DNA of 64,000 bases, from positions 115,307 through 179,306 of the forward strand of contig CAZTBW010000008.1 in the NCBI GenBank assembly GCA_964612555.1, written 5' to 3'. Below the pieces are notes generated by a model that saw only the letters and a list, made by a program, of their open reading frames with translations, did no database searches and was not told where the DNA came from. Origin of the DNA: DAOLCO01 sp964612555. GTDB taxonomy: Bacteria > Bdellovibrionota_C > UBA2361 > SZUA-149 > DAOLCO01. Below, one piece after another: positions 17,784-26,141 of the stretch. The first letter of the stretch is position 1; the number at the start of each line of letters is the position of its first letter. A program made the position numbers and the translations under genes.

Positions 17784-17793
17784 ATTACTGTCC

Positions 17794-19236
17794 CTACTCC
17801 TGAGAATATCCCCTCTCTCCATCGAAGGTATAAAGATTTTCAGTTTTTACTATATCAAGTCCCTGCTTGATGATTTGCTCATATAGTCTCACCAGCTCAG
17901 TGTTATTGACAAGAGTCTCGCTTATAAAGCGACATCTCCAGTGGTCTGAGGTGAGCGTTTCTTTCTTTCCTTCAGGCCACATCTTTATTCCCCGATTGGT
18001 GATAAATAGCAGTTTAAGAGGGGAGTTGTGAGATGCCGTATCAAGAAGTTGTGAAATGGTGGTGACATCTCTTGAGGAGTCATCAAGAAAGATATCTATT
18101 CCTTCAAGTGCCTTGGTTTGTGTGGAGGGTTTAGATACCGAGATTTTTATTTCTCTTGCGGTGCCATACTGAATTGGGGTTAGAGTAGATGGTTTGTTTC
18201 CAAGGTTCTGGATTACTGCGGTGGCAAATTCGCTGGTACCAACAAGTTGTTTTGAGTTTGTGATAGAGTGAATATCCCCTGTATGGATGCCCTCTTCAAG
18301 TGTTTTCAGCCAGGCATTCTGGATTTTTTCTGCAACGACAGGCTCTCCAAGATGTACCAGCATCATAATCGCTGCATTTATTAACCCACTCGGGTTTGCT
18401 TTGTTCTCCCCTGCAATATCCGGTGCAGAACCATGGATTGCTTCAAACATGGAAGCACGTTCGCCAATGTTAGACGAACCACCCAAACCTACAGAACCGG
18501 CAATCTGTGCTGCAACATCACTCATGATGTCACCATAGAGATTTCCCATTACAAGAACATCAAATATCTCCGGAGTATCAGCAAGCTTTGCAGCTCCGAT
18601 GTCAATAATCCAGTGCTCTTTTTCAATCCGGGGGTACTCTTTTCCTACTTCATCAAATATTTTATGAAAAATCCCATCTGTCATTTTCATAATATTGTCT
18701 TTGGAAAAACAGGTTACCTTTTTTCTGTTGTTTTGAACCGCATATTCAAATGCATAGCGAATGATTTTTTCGCTTCCAGTCCTCGTAATGAGTTTTAAGC
18801 ACTGATACGTGTCATTGGTCTGGCGGTGTTCTATGCCCGCATATAAATCCTCCTCGTTTTCACGTATGATGACCAGGTTCATTTTAGGGTGTTTGGTTTT
18901 TACAAAAGGGTGAAAAGAAACCACCGGGCGTACATTGGCAAAAAGTCCAAGGCTCTTTCGAATGGTAACATTCAGGCTCTTGTACCCCCCACCCTGAGGA
19001 GTGGTTATCGGAGCTTTCAGAAATACGTTGTTTTTTGTAAGAATCTTCCATGAATCTTCAGAGATACCAGAGGTATGACCCTGTAAATATGCTTTTTCGC
19101 CAACTTCAATTTCCTCATACTCAAGAGGGGCTCCGGCAGCATTAAGAATGCGCAGAGTTGCGTTCATTATTTCCGGTCCTATTCCGTCTCCTTTGGCAAG
19201 AGTAATTTTATGTGCCACGGGTTTTTCCTGATTCAT
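17794..19236 (-). CDS. icd: NADP-type isocitrate dehydrogenase with C-terminal extension (Thermus/Rickettsia type)
   Basis: A 480-residue isocitrate/isopropylmalate dehydrogenase-family enzyme. KGDGIGPEI opens the fold; SLNVTIRKSLGLFANVRP binds isocitrate; NLYGDIMSDVAAQIAGSVGL provides the metal-binding aspartates; HGSAPDIAGENKANPSGLI is the coenzyme loop. A ~140-residue extra domain follows (about 345-480), as in Thermus thermophilus ICDH and distinct from the ~416-residue E. coli form. It converts isocitrate to 2-oxoglutarate in the TCA cycle, consistent with the sdh genes later in the window. The frame reaches a TTG at 19290, but ATG 19236 fits the family start better. It is divergent from glmU. 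Confidence 0.88.
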   Translation of the reverse strand: MNQEKPVAHKITLAKGDGIGPEIMNATLRILNAAGAPLEYEEIEVGEKAYLQGHTSGISEDSWKILTKNNVFLKAPITTPQGGGYKSLNVTIRKSLGLFANVRPVVSFHPFVKTKHPKMNLVIIRENEEDLYAGIEHRQTNDTYQCLKLITRTGSEKIIRYAFEYAVQNNRKKVTCFSKDNIMKMTDGIFHKIFDEVGKEYPRIEKEHWIIDIGAAKLADTPEIFDVLVMGNLYGDIMSDVAAQIAGSVGLGGSSNIGERASMFEAIHGSAPDIAGENKANPSGLINAAIMMLVHLGEPVVAEKIQNAWLKTLEEGIHTGDIHSITNSKQLVGTSEFATAVIQNLGNKPSTLTPIQYGTAREIKISVSKPSTQTKALEGIDIFLDDSSRDVTTISQLLDTASHNSPLKLLFITNRGIKMWPEGKKETLTSDHWRCRFISETLVNNTELVRLYEQIIKQGLDIVKTENLYTFDGERGYSQE

Positions 19237-19383
19237 TAAAGAGTCTTTAAATTTTTGGCGAAGTGTAGATAGATTTCGGTGCTTTTGCAAAACTTATTAA
19301 GAGTATCTCTATGACCTTCTCTTAAGCTGTGATAGATTGAAAGGCTGAAAAGTAAGTTTTAACACTATTATTAAGGACTTAGC

Positions 19384-20793
19384 ATGTCGTCTCATGATAG
19401 GAAAATAGATGTGGGGGTGGTATTAGCCGCGGGGAAGGGGACTCGACTCTATTCGTCCTTGCCTAAGGTTCTTCACAGGGTAACCGGAAGATCAATGTTA
19501 GAGCGTTCCATAAGAGCGCTTGCCCCCTATGTTAAAGACAAGATTATCGTGGTTGCCGGTTTTGGTATCGATCTTGTACGAGAAGAGGTGCGGCGTATTG
19601 AAGATAAATTGCCTTCGGTTTCAATCACTATTGTTGAACAAAAAGAGCAGCTCGGTACGGGGCATGCAGCTCAGTGCGCCCTCTCGCTTATTACTGATGA
19701 CGCCTCATCTGTATTAATCATACCGGGTGATTGTCCACTGATCGAGCCTGAAGTATTTGAAGAGTTTCTTGAAGGGCGATCTGTGACAGAGTTTTCTGTT
19801 CTTTCGTTTGAACTGGAAAACCCTTTTGGGTTTGGTCGAATTGTAAGAGATGACAAAGGCTATCTTTTAAAAATAGTAGAGGAGAAAGATTGCACTTCTC
19901 AGGAAAAAAATATTTCAGAAGTAAATTCAAGCATCATCTATGCGAGTAAAAATATATTAGCCACCTATCTTCCTAAACTTACTACTTCGAATGCTCAAGG
20001 AGAATATTATTTGACCGATGTTCCCGAGCTGATGAAGAAAGATGGAGAAAAAACTTCAGTTGTCAAAACTTCATCACCACACCTTGTTATGGGTGCAAAT
20101 ACCCGTCTTGAATTGTATCGACTTGAGCAGCGCAAACGAACGACCCATATTGAAACACTTATGAAGGCAGGGGTCAGTTTTGAATGTGCTGAATCTGTGT
20201 TTATTGATGAGGGAGTTGAGATAGGTGCTGATGTGTTTATTGGTGCTAATACGAGAATTCTTGGCACCTCCTCCATCGCATCGGGGTGTCTTATCGAGGG
20301 AGACTCCTTAATAAGAAATTCTTCTATTGGAAATTCCTGCCATATTAAACTTGGTTCTTATATAGATGAGGCGAAACTGTCTGAAGGAGTTGTGATTGGT
20401 CCCTTCTGTCACATTCGTCCGGGTTCTGAATTATCATCTGAAGTCAAAATTGGAAATTTTGTTGAAACCAAAAATGCAAAACTGGCTCGGGGGGTTAAAG
20501 CAAATCATCTGGCATATCTTGGTGATATAGATGTTGGTGAGAGTACTAACGTGGGTGCTGGTGTAATTATTTGTAATTATGACGGTAAGAAAAAATCAAA
20601 GAGTGTGATTGGAAGTAACAGTTTTATTGGAAGTAACAGCACCTTGGTATCACCTGTTGAGGTAAAAAAAGATGCCTATGTTGCCGCAGGATCTGTAATA
20701 ACTAAAGAGGTTCCTTCGGGAGCCCTTGGTATTGGAAGAAGTCGCCAGCAGAATCTCGAAGGTTGGTACGAGAAGAAGAAATCTAAAGAGTAA
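19384..20793 (+). CDS. glmU: Bifunctional UDP-N-acetylglucosamine pyrophosphorylase/glucosamine-1-phosphate N-acetyltransferase
   Basis: A 469-residue cytoplasmic enzyme that makes UDP-GlcNAc from glucosamine-1-phosphate in two steps. The N-terminal uridyltransferase has LAAGKGTRLYSSLPKVLH and the metal-binding IPGDCPLI. From about residue 260 a long left-handed beta-helix forms the acetyltransferase, with RPGSEL, NHLAYLGDIDVG (catalytic His) and NVGAGVIICNYDG. AAGGACTT precedes ATG 19384. glmS follows 26 bases later, so the two steps that flank phosphoglucosamine mutase are co-expressed. Its product is the precursor for peptidoglycan, LPS and both nucleotide-sugar routes at the start of the window. 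Confidence 0.97.
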   Translation: MSSHDRKIDVGVVLAAGKGTRLYSSLPKVLHRVTGRSMLERSIRALAPYVKDKIIVVAGFGIDLVREEVRRIEDKLPSVSITIVEQKEQLGTGHAAQCALSLITDDASSVLIIPGDCPLIEPEVFEEFLEGRSVTEFSVLSFELENPFGFGRIVRDDKGYLLKIVEEKDCTSQEKNISEVNSSIIYASKNILATYLPKLTTSNAQGEYYLTDVPELMKKDGEKTSVVKTSSPHLVMGANTRLELYRLEQRKRTTHIETLMKAGVSFECAESVFIDEGVEIGADVFIGANTRILGTSSIASGCLIEGDSLIRNSSIGNSCHIKLGSYIDEAKLSEGVVIGPFCHIRPGSELSSEVKIGNFVETKNAKLARGVKANHLAYLGDIDVGESTNVGAGVIICNYDGKKKSKSVIGSNSFIGSNSTLVSPVEVKKDAYVAAGSVITKEVPSGALGIGRSRQQNLEGWYEKKKSKE

Positions 20794-20819
20794 TTACATA
20801 AAGTTAGGAGAATAAATTT

Positions 20820-22676
20820 GTGTGCGGAATAGTTGGTTATATTGGTCCTAAAAATGTTGTTCCGGTTCTTGTAAATGGGCTGGAGAAGCTTGAATATCGT
20901 GGATATGACTCTGCCGGAGTTTCACAGATAACAAATTCAGGTTTTGAATTGCATCGAACTGAGGGTAAGCTTTCAAATTTGCGTAATAGACTTATTGAAA
21001 AGGGTTTATTCAATGAGGGAACTGCTAATGACGGTACCCATACTATCGGTATCGGGCATACCAGATGGGCAACTCATGGGCGTCCTTCTGAGACCAACGC
21101 ACATCCTCACGTGGCTGGTGATGTGTGCGTTGTGCATAATGGCATTATTGAAAATTATGTTTCTCTTCGTGAGCGTTTACAGAAAGAAGGGTGCACCTTC
21201 AGCTCTGAAACGGATTCGGAAATAGCGGCACACCTTATTGCATCGCACCTCAAATCCTCTGATTCACTTTTTTCGGCGGTTGAAAAGGCGGTAGCTGAAT
21301 TTCATGGAAGCTATGCGTTGGTAGTGATGTCACTGAAATATCCTGATACTCTGGTAATTGCTAAAAATGCCACTCCTGTTGTTGTTGGTCTTTCTGAAGG
21401 AGAGATTTTTGTTGCATCTGATATTCCCGCAATACTTGAGCATACCCGGAAGATTATCATTCTTGAAGATGGGGACATGGCTGAATTAACCATGCAAGGT
21501 GCTCGTATTGTCAATGGTGGTAAGGAGGTTACACGTGCTCCAGTGCAGATTAATTGGGATCCGGTCACGGCAGAAAAGGGTGGATACCGGCACTTCATGC
21601 TTAAAGAGATTAATGAACAGCCACAAGTTGTTACAGAAACTTTTCGAGGTAGAATTGAACAGGAAAACGGGCAGGTCTATATTGATGATCTTGGAATTAC
21701 AAATGATCAGATCAAATCTATTCGGAGGATTTCAATCGTCGGATGTGGTACGTCCTGGCATTCCGGTCTGATTGCAAAATTTTATTTTGAAAAACTGGCA
21801 AAAATTCCTACAGAAGTAGATTACGGATCTGAGTTCAGATATAGGGAGCCGCTGATTGATAATGAGACTTTATTAATGGTTATCAGCCAGTCAGGAGAAT
21901 CAGCAGATACTCTTGGCGGTTTACAGCTTGCAAGCGGATTGACTGATAAGACCTTGGCGATCTGCAATGTTCTTGGTTCTTCAATTGCAAGAAAAGCAGC
22001 GAGTGTGTTTTATACACATGCGGGTCCTGAGATTAGTGTGGCGTCAACTAAAGCTTTTGTTACTCAGCTTACGGCAGTTTATTTGCTTGCGCTTCATTTT
22101 GGAAAAATTAGAGGGGTGTTAAGTGAAGATGAAGTGAAAAGCTACACCTCTGATTTGATGACCTTACCATCTCTCATTTCAGAAGCGCTCAAAATGGAAA
22201 AACAGATGGAGCGAATAGCCAAGAAGTATGGAAAAAGCCCCGACTTTCTTTTTCTTGGAAGAGGAGTCCTCTATCCGATTGCACTGGAAGGAGCTTTGAA
22301 GCTGAAAGAAATATCCTATCTCCATGCAGAAGGGTATCCTGCAGGTGAGATGAAACATGGTCCCATTGCGCTGATTAGTGAAGAGTTACCCGTTGTGGTG
22401 CTTGTCGGACATGATGGAGTAAATCATGAAAAAGTAATGAGTAATTTGACTGAAGTTGCTTCGCGAGGAGGACAGATTATTGCCATTACAGATCAGCCAA
22501 CCGAAGAATTGAAAGACCTTGCATGGGAGTTGGTATCACTTGGCAGTACTCCACCGCTTCTGATGCCGATGGTGTTTTCTGTCCCGCTTCAGTTGCTTGC
22601 ATATCATGTCGCCGTGTACCGGGGTACTGATGTTGATCAACCGAGAAATCTGGCAAAGAGTGTTACAGTTGAGTAG
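20820..22676 (+). CDS. glmS: Glutamine--fructose-6-phosphate aminotransferase (isomerizing)
   Basis: A 618-residue enzyme making glucosamine-6-phosphate from fructose-6-phosphate and glutamine. It starts with GTG after AGGAG (20808-20812), giving Cys2 as the N-terminal nucleophile (CGIVGYIGP), as required in this Ntn-hydrolase family. HTRWATHG and HNGIIENY complete the glutaminase site. Two SIS isomerase domains follow (about 295-440 and 460-605): GCGTSWHSG, ISQSGESADT and EGALKLKEISYLHAEGYPAGEMKHGP. No glmS ribozyme-like sequence is apparent in the 26-base gap after glmU. It supplies the amino-sugar pool. Confidence 0.97.
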   Translation: MCGIVGYIGPKNVVPVLVNGLEKLEYRGYDSAGVSQITNSGFELHRTEGKLSNLRNRLIEKGLFNEGTANDGTHTIGIGHTRWATHGRPSETNAHPHVAGDVCVVHNGIIENYVSLRERLQKEGCTFSSETDSEIAAHLIASHLKSSDSLFSAVEKAVAEFHGSYALVVMSLKYPDTLVIAKNATPVVVGLSEGEIFVASDIPAILEHTRKIIILEDGDMAELTMQGARIVNGGKEVTRAPVQINWDPVTAEKGGYRHFMLKEINEQPQVVTETFRGRIEQENGQVYIDDLGITNDQIKSIRRISIVGCGTSWHSGLIAKFYFEKLAKIPTEVDYGSEFRYREPLIDNETLLMVISQSGESADTLGGLQLASGLTDKTLAICNVLGSSIARKAASVFYTHAGPEISVASTKAFVTQLTAVYLLALHFGKIRGVLSEDEVKSYTSDLMTLPSLISEALKMEKQMERIAKKYGKSPDFLFLGRGVLYPIALEGALKLKEISYLHAEGYPAGEMKHGPIALISEELPVVVLVGHDGVNHEKVMSNLTEVASRGGQIIAITDQPTEELKDLAWELVSLGSTPPLLMPMVFSVPLQLLAYHVAVYRGTDVDQPRNLAKSVTVE

Positions 22677-22732
22677 ATACCGTGTGTATAGTACGTACAT
22701 TTAGAAATCAGCGAGGGTGTTAAAGAAAAGAG

Positions 22733-23119
22733 ATGGCAAACCGTAGTGATATTAATTATAGCAGTAGTGTAATTGGGTCTGGAGAGCGTCGTTCTTTAAG
22801 AAGCATACATCCGCTTGGTATGCGGGTAGTTGTTCGTATCAGGAAGGAAGAGGCGATGACTGATTCCGGTTTATATCTTCCTGAAGGGGCGAAGCAGTCG
22901 AGTCAGGAGAGTCTTTTAGGTGAAGTGCTTGAGGTTGCAAGTGCGCTTGAAGTTGCAGAATCCGGAGAGGAAGAAGAGGTAAATGTTTCAGGTATACCAT
23001 CAGGGGCGCTGGTGCTCCTTCCGAAAGATGCGGGAATCAGAGTTCCCTGGGATGATGAATTACGTATTGTTGATACAAAGCAGATTCTTGCGATTGTTTC
23101 TGAAGTAGATATTTTTTAA
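22733..23119 (+). CDS. GroES-like co-chaperonin (orphan, extended)
   Basis: A 128-residue protein with a GroES fold. IHPLGMRVVVRI aligns with IRPLHDRVIVK at the start of GroES, and the mobile loop is recognisable (KEEAMTDSGLYLPEGAKQSS, with LYL for the GroEL-binding IVL tripeptide). LLGEVLEVASA and QILAIVSEV match the middle and end. It differs from standard GroES (~97 residues) by a 28-residue polar N-terminal extension and an acidic insertion (ESGEEEEVNVSG). No groEL is next to it. It may be a second GroES or a GroES-like protein with another partner. Confidence 0.8.
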   Translation: MANRSDINYSSSVIGSGERRSLRSIHPLGMRVVVRIRKEEAMTDSGLYLPEGAKQSSQESLLGEVLEVASALEVAESGEEEEVNVSGIPSGALVLLPKDAGIRVPWDDELRIVDTKQILAIVSEVDIF

Positions 23120-23142
23120 TACGTACGTATGAAGCAGTGTAT

Positions 23143-23649
23143 ATGAAATACATGCACGGAACTCCTCCCGGGGAGAAAAATTATATTACTCCAAAAGGTC
23201 TTGAAAAACTCCGTGAGGAGTTTCGACTGCTTAAATATGATGAACGACCAAAGATAGTTGAAGTAGTGTCCTGGGCTGCAGGAAATGGAGATCGTTCTGA
23301 AAATGGTGATTATATTTACGGTAAGAAACGCTTACGTGAAATTGATAAACGGCTTCAGTTTCTTAGTCAAAGAATTGATGTTGCAGAAGTAGTAGATCCC
23401 ACACAGCTAAAACATGATTATGTTTCAATTGGTGCAACGGTTACGGTTGAAGATGATGACGGAAACCAGAAAGTGTACAAAATAGTAGGAGCAGATGAAA
23501 CTGACCCTGATACGGGGAAGATCAGTTGGGTATCTCCTATTGCCAAGGGGTTGTTTAAGGCAAAGGTCGGGGACTATGTTACCTATAAATCTCCTTCTGG
23601 TGAGCGGGGGCTTGAGGTTATTAAAATTGAGTATCAGGAAATTGATTGA
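23143..23649 (+). CDS. greB: Transcription elongation factor GreB
   Basis: A 168-residue GreA/GreB factor that rescues backtracked RNA polymerase by stimulating transcript cleavage. ITPKGLEKLREEFRLL begins the N-terminal coiled coil, whose tip carries the acidic pair in NGDRSENGDYIYGKKRLREI. That wording (ENGDYIYGKKRLREIDRR) is characteristic of GreB rather than GreA. The C-terminal FKBP-like domain ends with ISWVSPIAKGLFKAKVGD. A GTG at 23137 in the same frame is an alternative start. Its last 16 bases overlap the convergent mnmC gene. Confidence 0.92.
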   Translation: MKYMHGTPPGEKNYITPKGLEKLREEFRLLKYDERPKIVEVVSWAAGNGDRSENGDYIYGKKRLREIDKRLQFLSQRIDVAEVVDPTQLKHDYVSIGATVTVEDDDGNQKVYKIVGADETDPDTGKISWVSPIAKGLFKAKVGDYVTYKSPSGERGLEVIKIEYQEID

Positions 23650-25595
23650 CGAGTATCCTTTCTCCATACATACGAGGCAGGATATATCTCCTCTAGATTC
23701 TTGTTTCTTTTTTGTTCTCTTTTGAGAAATCTTTTTGGCTCCAGTTCTTTCATTATGTCATCTTCTACCGGTAATGGTTCTTGTAGAATCATTGATGAGA
23801 TGATCTCTCCTGCAAGCAGGCAGGATGTGGTGCCGTGGGAGCCGTGACCGATGCTTGTGTATGTTCTTGTTGGGGTGCCATTTCTGGTGTTGTATCCAGG
23901 GGGAAGCATGCCAATCATGGGAAATCTATCCGGGCTTGTTGTTCTAAAACATACTCGACCATCTGTTATATGGTTGTGTAGGTGAATGTTGGGAAAATGT
24001 GTTTTTAGTCGAGAGAGTAGATCCTCTTTTACTTCATCGGAAAATTCAGTTTCGTGGGCGTTATGTTCATATGTTGCGCCAATCAGAAGCTCATTTGTGT
24101 TTTTGAGAGGAACTACATATCCATCATAGCAAAGTGGTATGTCTGGTGTATCTGATGAGTCTTTGCAGTATGCTGAGAAGAGTTGCCCTTTGATTTTTTC
24201 AAATGGAAGCCAGGAAAAGTCATGAAACTCGGACAACTCATGTGCATTTGCAAAAACAAGATAGTCAAAATGTCCGGAGCTGGAATCTGAAGTGGTAAGT
24301 TCTATATGTTCTTCTGTAGATGTAATTGAAGTTACTTTAGAGTTGAAATGGAGTTTTATCTTATTTTTAAGTAGAGCTGAGGTAAGTTCTCCTGGGTTGA
24401 TACTTCCGGCTTCCAGAAAAAAAATTCCCGTGTCTTTGGAGGTAAGTCTTAGTTGGGAGTAAATTTGCTCTTGGTTAAGTTTTATTGCAAGTTCTTCGGT
24501 AATCCCCAGTTCATGTAATCGGGATTCAATGCTTTGCCATTTTTTTACATTGCCTAGACGAAGCACTCCATTTCTTTTAAGCGATGGTAAAAGATTTCCC
24601 TGAGTGAGTTTTGAAAATATTCTTAGAGAGTACAGGTATCCGCTAAGGTAATAACGAGAGAGCGCATCTGGTATTGAGGATAGATGCGGCATGAATATCG
24701 CAGCTTTGTTACCCGAGGCTTTTTGTGCCGGGGCATGCTCCTTTTCAAAGAGTTCTACTTCTATGCCTCGACTAGAAAGGGAATACGCGATTGAAGCGCC
24801 TGAAAGCCCTCCCCCAAGAACTGCAACACGTGGAGTTTTCAGAAGACTAAGTGAGTGAGGGTTTTTGGGGTGTTTTAACCCTTGAAGCATATGAGACTTT
24901 CTTCCAAAACCACTTGTTTTTTTAATGAGGAAATCAGCAGCACTTGCGGCAGATTGAACACTTTCAGATACTGAATAGGTGCTGAATGTTCCATGGGGTA
25001 CGGTGTTTTTATATATCCAGGAAAAAGTTTTTTCATTCCACATTTCCGGATTTTTTGAGGGAGAGAACCCGTCGAGATACCAACAGTTCGCCTCCAGTGT
25101 TAGAGACTCTCTTATAAATTCAATTGGATGATATGCGAGAGTAAGAATCATTGTATCAGACAGGTGTATGCGATGAAGTCCTCTAAGGCGTTTTGGGTAT
25201 TGTTGTAATAGTTCTTTAAGATATGGGGAGACTATAGGGTCGCTGAAACTGTTTAGATGATAATGAAAGTTTTCAAAACAATCTTTAGTTTGAGGAAAGC
25301 CTTCAATGGAAAAAAAATTGATTCGATGAGTGGTGTTATTTTTTTTATTATGCTCTGAAAGGAATCTGCATGTTTCAAGAAAGCTTACTCCAAAACCAAA
25401 TCCAAGCTCTCCAATGGTTATCGTATTTTGCTTTTCAAATTTTTCTGAAAGTTTGTTAGCTTCTATAAAGACATGCCTTGCCTCTTCATATGCACCGTCA
25501 TCTGAGTGATAGCGGTCTTTGAAGATCGTTGAAAATGGCTTTGAGGAGCTTTCTTCAAGTTTATCTTGTGGCAATGTGAATGATTCTATAGCCAT
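23634..25595 (-). CDS. mnmC: Bifunctional tRNA (mnm5s2U34) methyltransferase / FAD-dependent cmnm5s2U34 oxidoreductase MnmC
   Basis: A 653-residue fusion that finishes the wobble-uridine modification of several tRNAs. The N-terminal ~245 residues are the SAM methyltransferase (FSTIFKDRYHSDDGAYEEAR, GELGFGFGVSFLE, YLDGFSPSKNPEMW). From about 255 comes the FAD domain with VAVLGGGLSGASIAYSL (dinucleotide-binding motif) and a C-terminal GHGSHGTTSCLLAGE. The FAD part converts cmnm5 to nm5 and the methyltransferase then gives mnm5. Length matches the fused enzyme of E. coli (668). The gene stands alone and its 3' end overlaps greB by 16 bases. Confidence 0.93.
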   Translation of the reverse strand: MAIESFTLPQDKLEESSSKPFSTIFKDRYHSDDGAYEEARHVFIEANKLSEKFEKQNTITIGELGFGFGVSFLETCRFLSEHNKKNNTTHRINFFSIEGFPQTKDCFENFHYHLNSFSDPIVSPYLKELLQQYPKRLRGLHRIHLSDTMILTLAYHPIEFIRESLTLEANCWYLDGFSPSKNPEMWNEKTFSWIYKNTVPHGTFSTYSVSESVQSAASAADFLIKKTSGFGRKSHMLQGLKHPKNPHSLSLLKTPRVAVLGGGLSGASIAYSLSSRGIEVELFEKEHAPAQKASGNKAAIFMPHLSSIPDALSRYYLSGYLYSLRIFSKLTQGNLLPSLKRNGVLRLGNVKKWQSIESRLHELGITEELAIKLNQEQIYSQLRLTSKDTGIFFLEAGSINPGELTSALLKNKIKLHFNSKVTSITSTEEHIELTTSDSSSGHFDYLVFANAHELSEFHDFSWLPFEKIKGQLFSAYCKDSSDTPDIPLCYDGYVVPLKNTNELLIGATYEHNAHETEFSDEVKEDLLSRLKTHFPNIHLHNHITDGRVCFRTTSPDRFPMIGMLPPGYNTRNGTPTRTYTSIGHGSHGTTSCLLAGEIISSMILQEPLPVEDDIMKELEPKRFLKREQKRNKNLEEIYPASYVWRKDTRQSIS

Positions 25596-25765
25596 AAAAT
25601 TAAACTATTTACGCAATTATTTAATAGCATTTGAGTAAGTCATAACCCTTTAAAAACTACAGCGTTAATTTTTTCAAGTATTTTTAGGCTGTTAGCTGAT
25701 ATCAACTTATATGGCATATTTATAGCTTAGTAAAATACTGCACAACTGCTTCGAATACCCCGCTT
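25596..25765 (+). other. Intergenic stretch ahead of an orphan terminator; possible small RNA
   Basis: No open frame of any quality is visible on either strand. The only strong signal is the plus-strand terminator at its right end (25766-25804), which has no coding gene upstream on its own strand, since mnmC is on the minus strand. A short untranslated transcript starting in this stretch would account for it. I see no convincing full promoter, so this is a candidate only. Confidence 0.3.
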
Positions 25766-25804
25766 AGGCAAGATGAGCTGGTGCATGCTCATCTTGCCTT
25801 TTTT
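25766..25804 (+). terminator. Rho-independent terminator (orphan)
   Basis: A perfect 13-bp stem, AGGCAAGATGAGC (25766-25778) with GCTCATCTTGCCT (25787-25799), encloses the 8-base loop TGGTGCAT and is followed by a six-T run. It points along the plus strand, with no plus-strand gene between greB (ends 23649) and this site. Confidence 0.8.
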
Positions 25805-25953
25805 AATCCCTGATTTAATAACTATTTTACTTTAACTAACATAAAATAGTGTAAAATTCATTTCTGATGTATCTTTTTTCTATTGTTCTGTGATATTTTC
25901 CGCTTGTTTTACATAAGGTGTTTTGTACCTGTTCCCTTGTATATATAGGTTGT

Positions 25954-26128
25954 TATAATAATCGTTGTAATTATCCGCCGGGCTCCACCAATCATTTTTC
26001 AGTAGGTAAGAGCTTGATTTGCGGATGATTAAATGATTTAAAGCGTTCCATAGGATACGGGTTAATTCCCCGTATGGGTATAAGATTTTAAGTTATTTGT
26101 ATTGTTTGGTTTTCTATTTAAAAACTGT
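25954..26128 (+). promoter_or_regulatory. Candidate promoter and structured 5' leader of the ompA-like gene
   Basis: A perfect -10 box TATAAT lies at 25954-25959; no good -35 box is seen 16-18 bases upstream. The presumed leader of ~175 bases folds well. TAATTATCCGC (25968-25978) can pair with GCGGATGATTA (26021-26031); AATCA (25990-25994) with TGATT (26015-26019) inside it; and ATACGGG (26055-26061) with CCCGTAT (26069-26075) forms a separate hairpin. The ribosome site AAGGAGAG follows at 26131. No known riboswitch class was recognised. Confidence 0.4.
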
Positions 26129-26141
26129 TGAAGGAGAGTAT

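Noticed and set aside
25976..25990. CCGCCGGGCTCCACCA-like end resembling the 3' end of a tmRNA or tRNA
   Set aside because: No matching acceptor strand (GGAGCCC-like) or T-loop is present upstream, so it cannot fold as a tRNA or tmRNA end.
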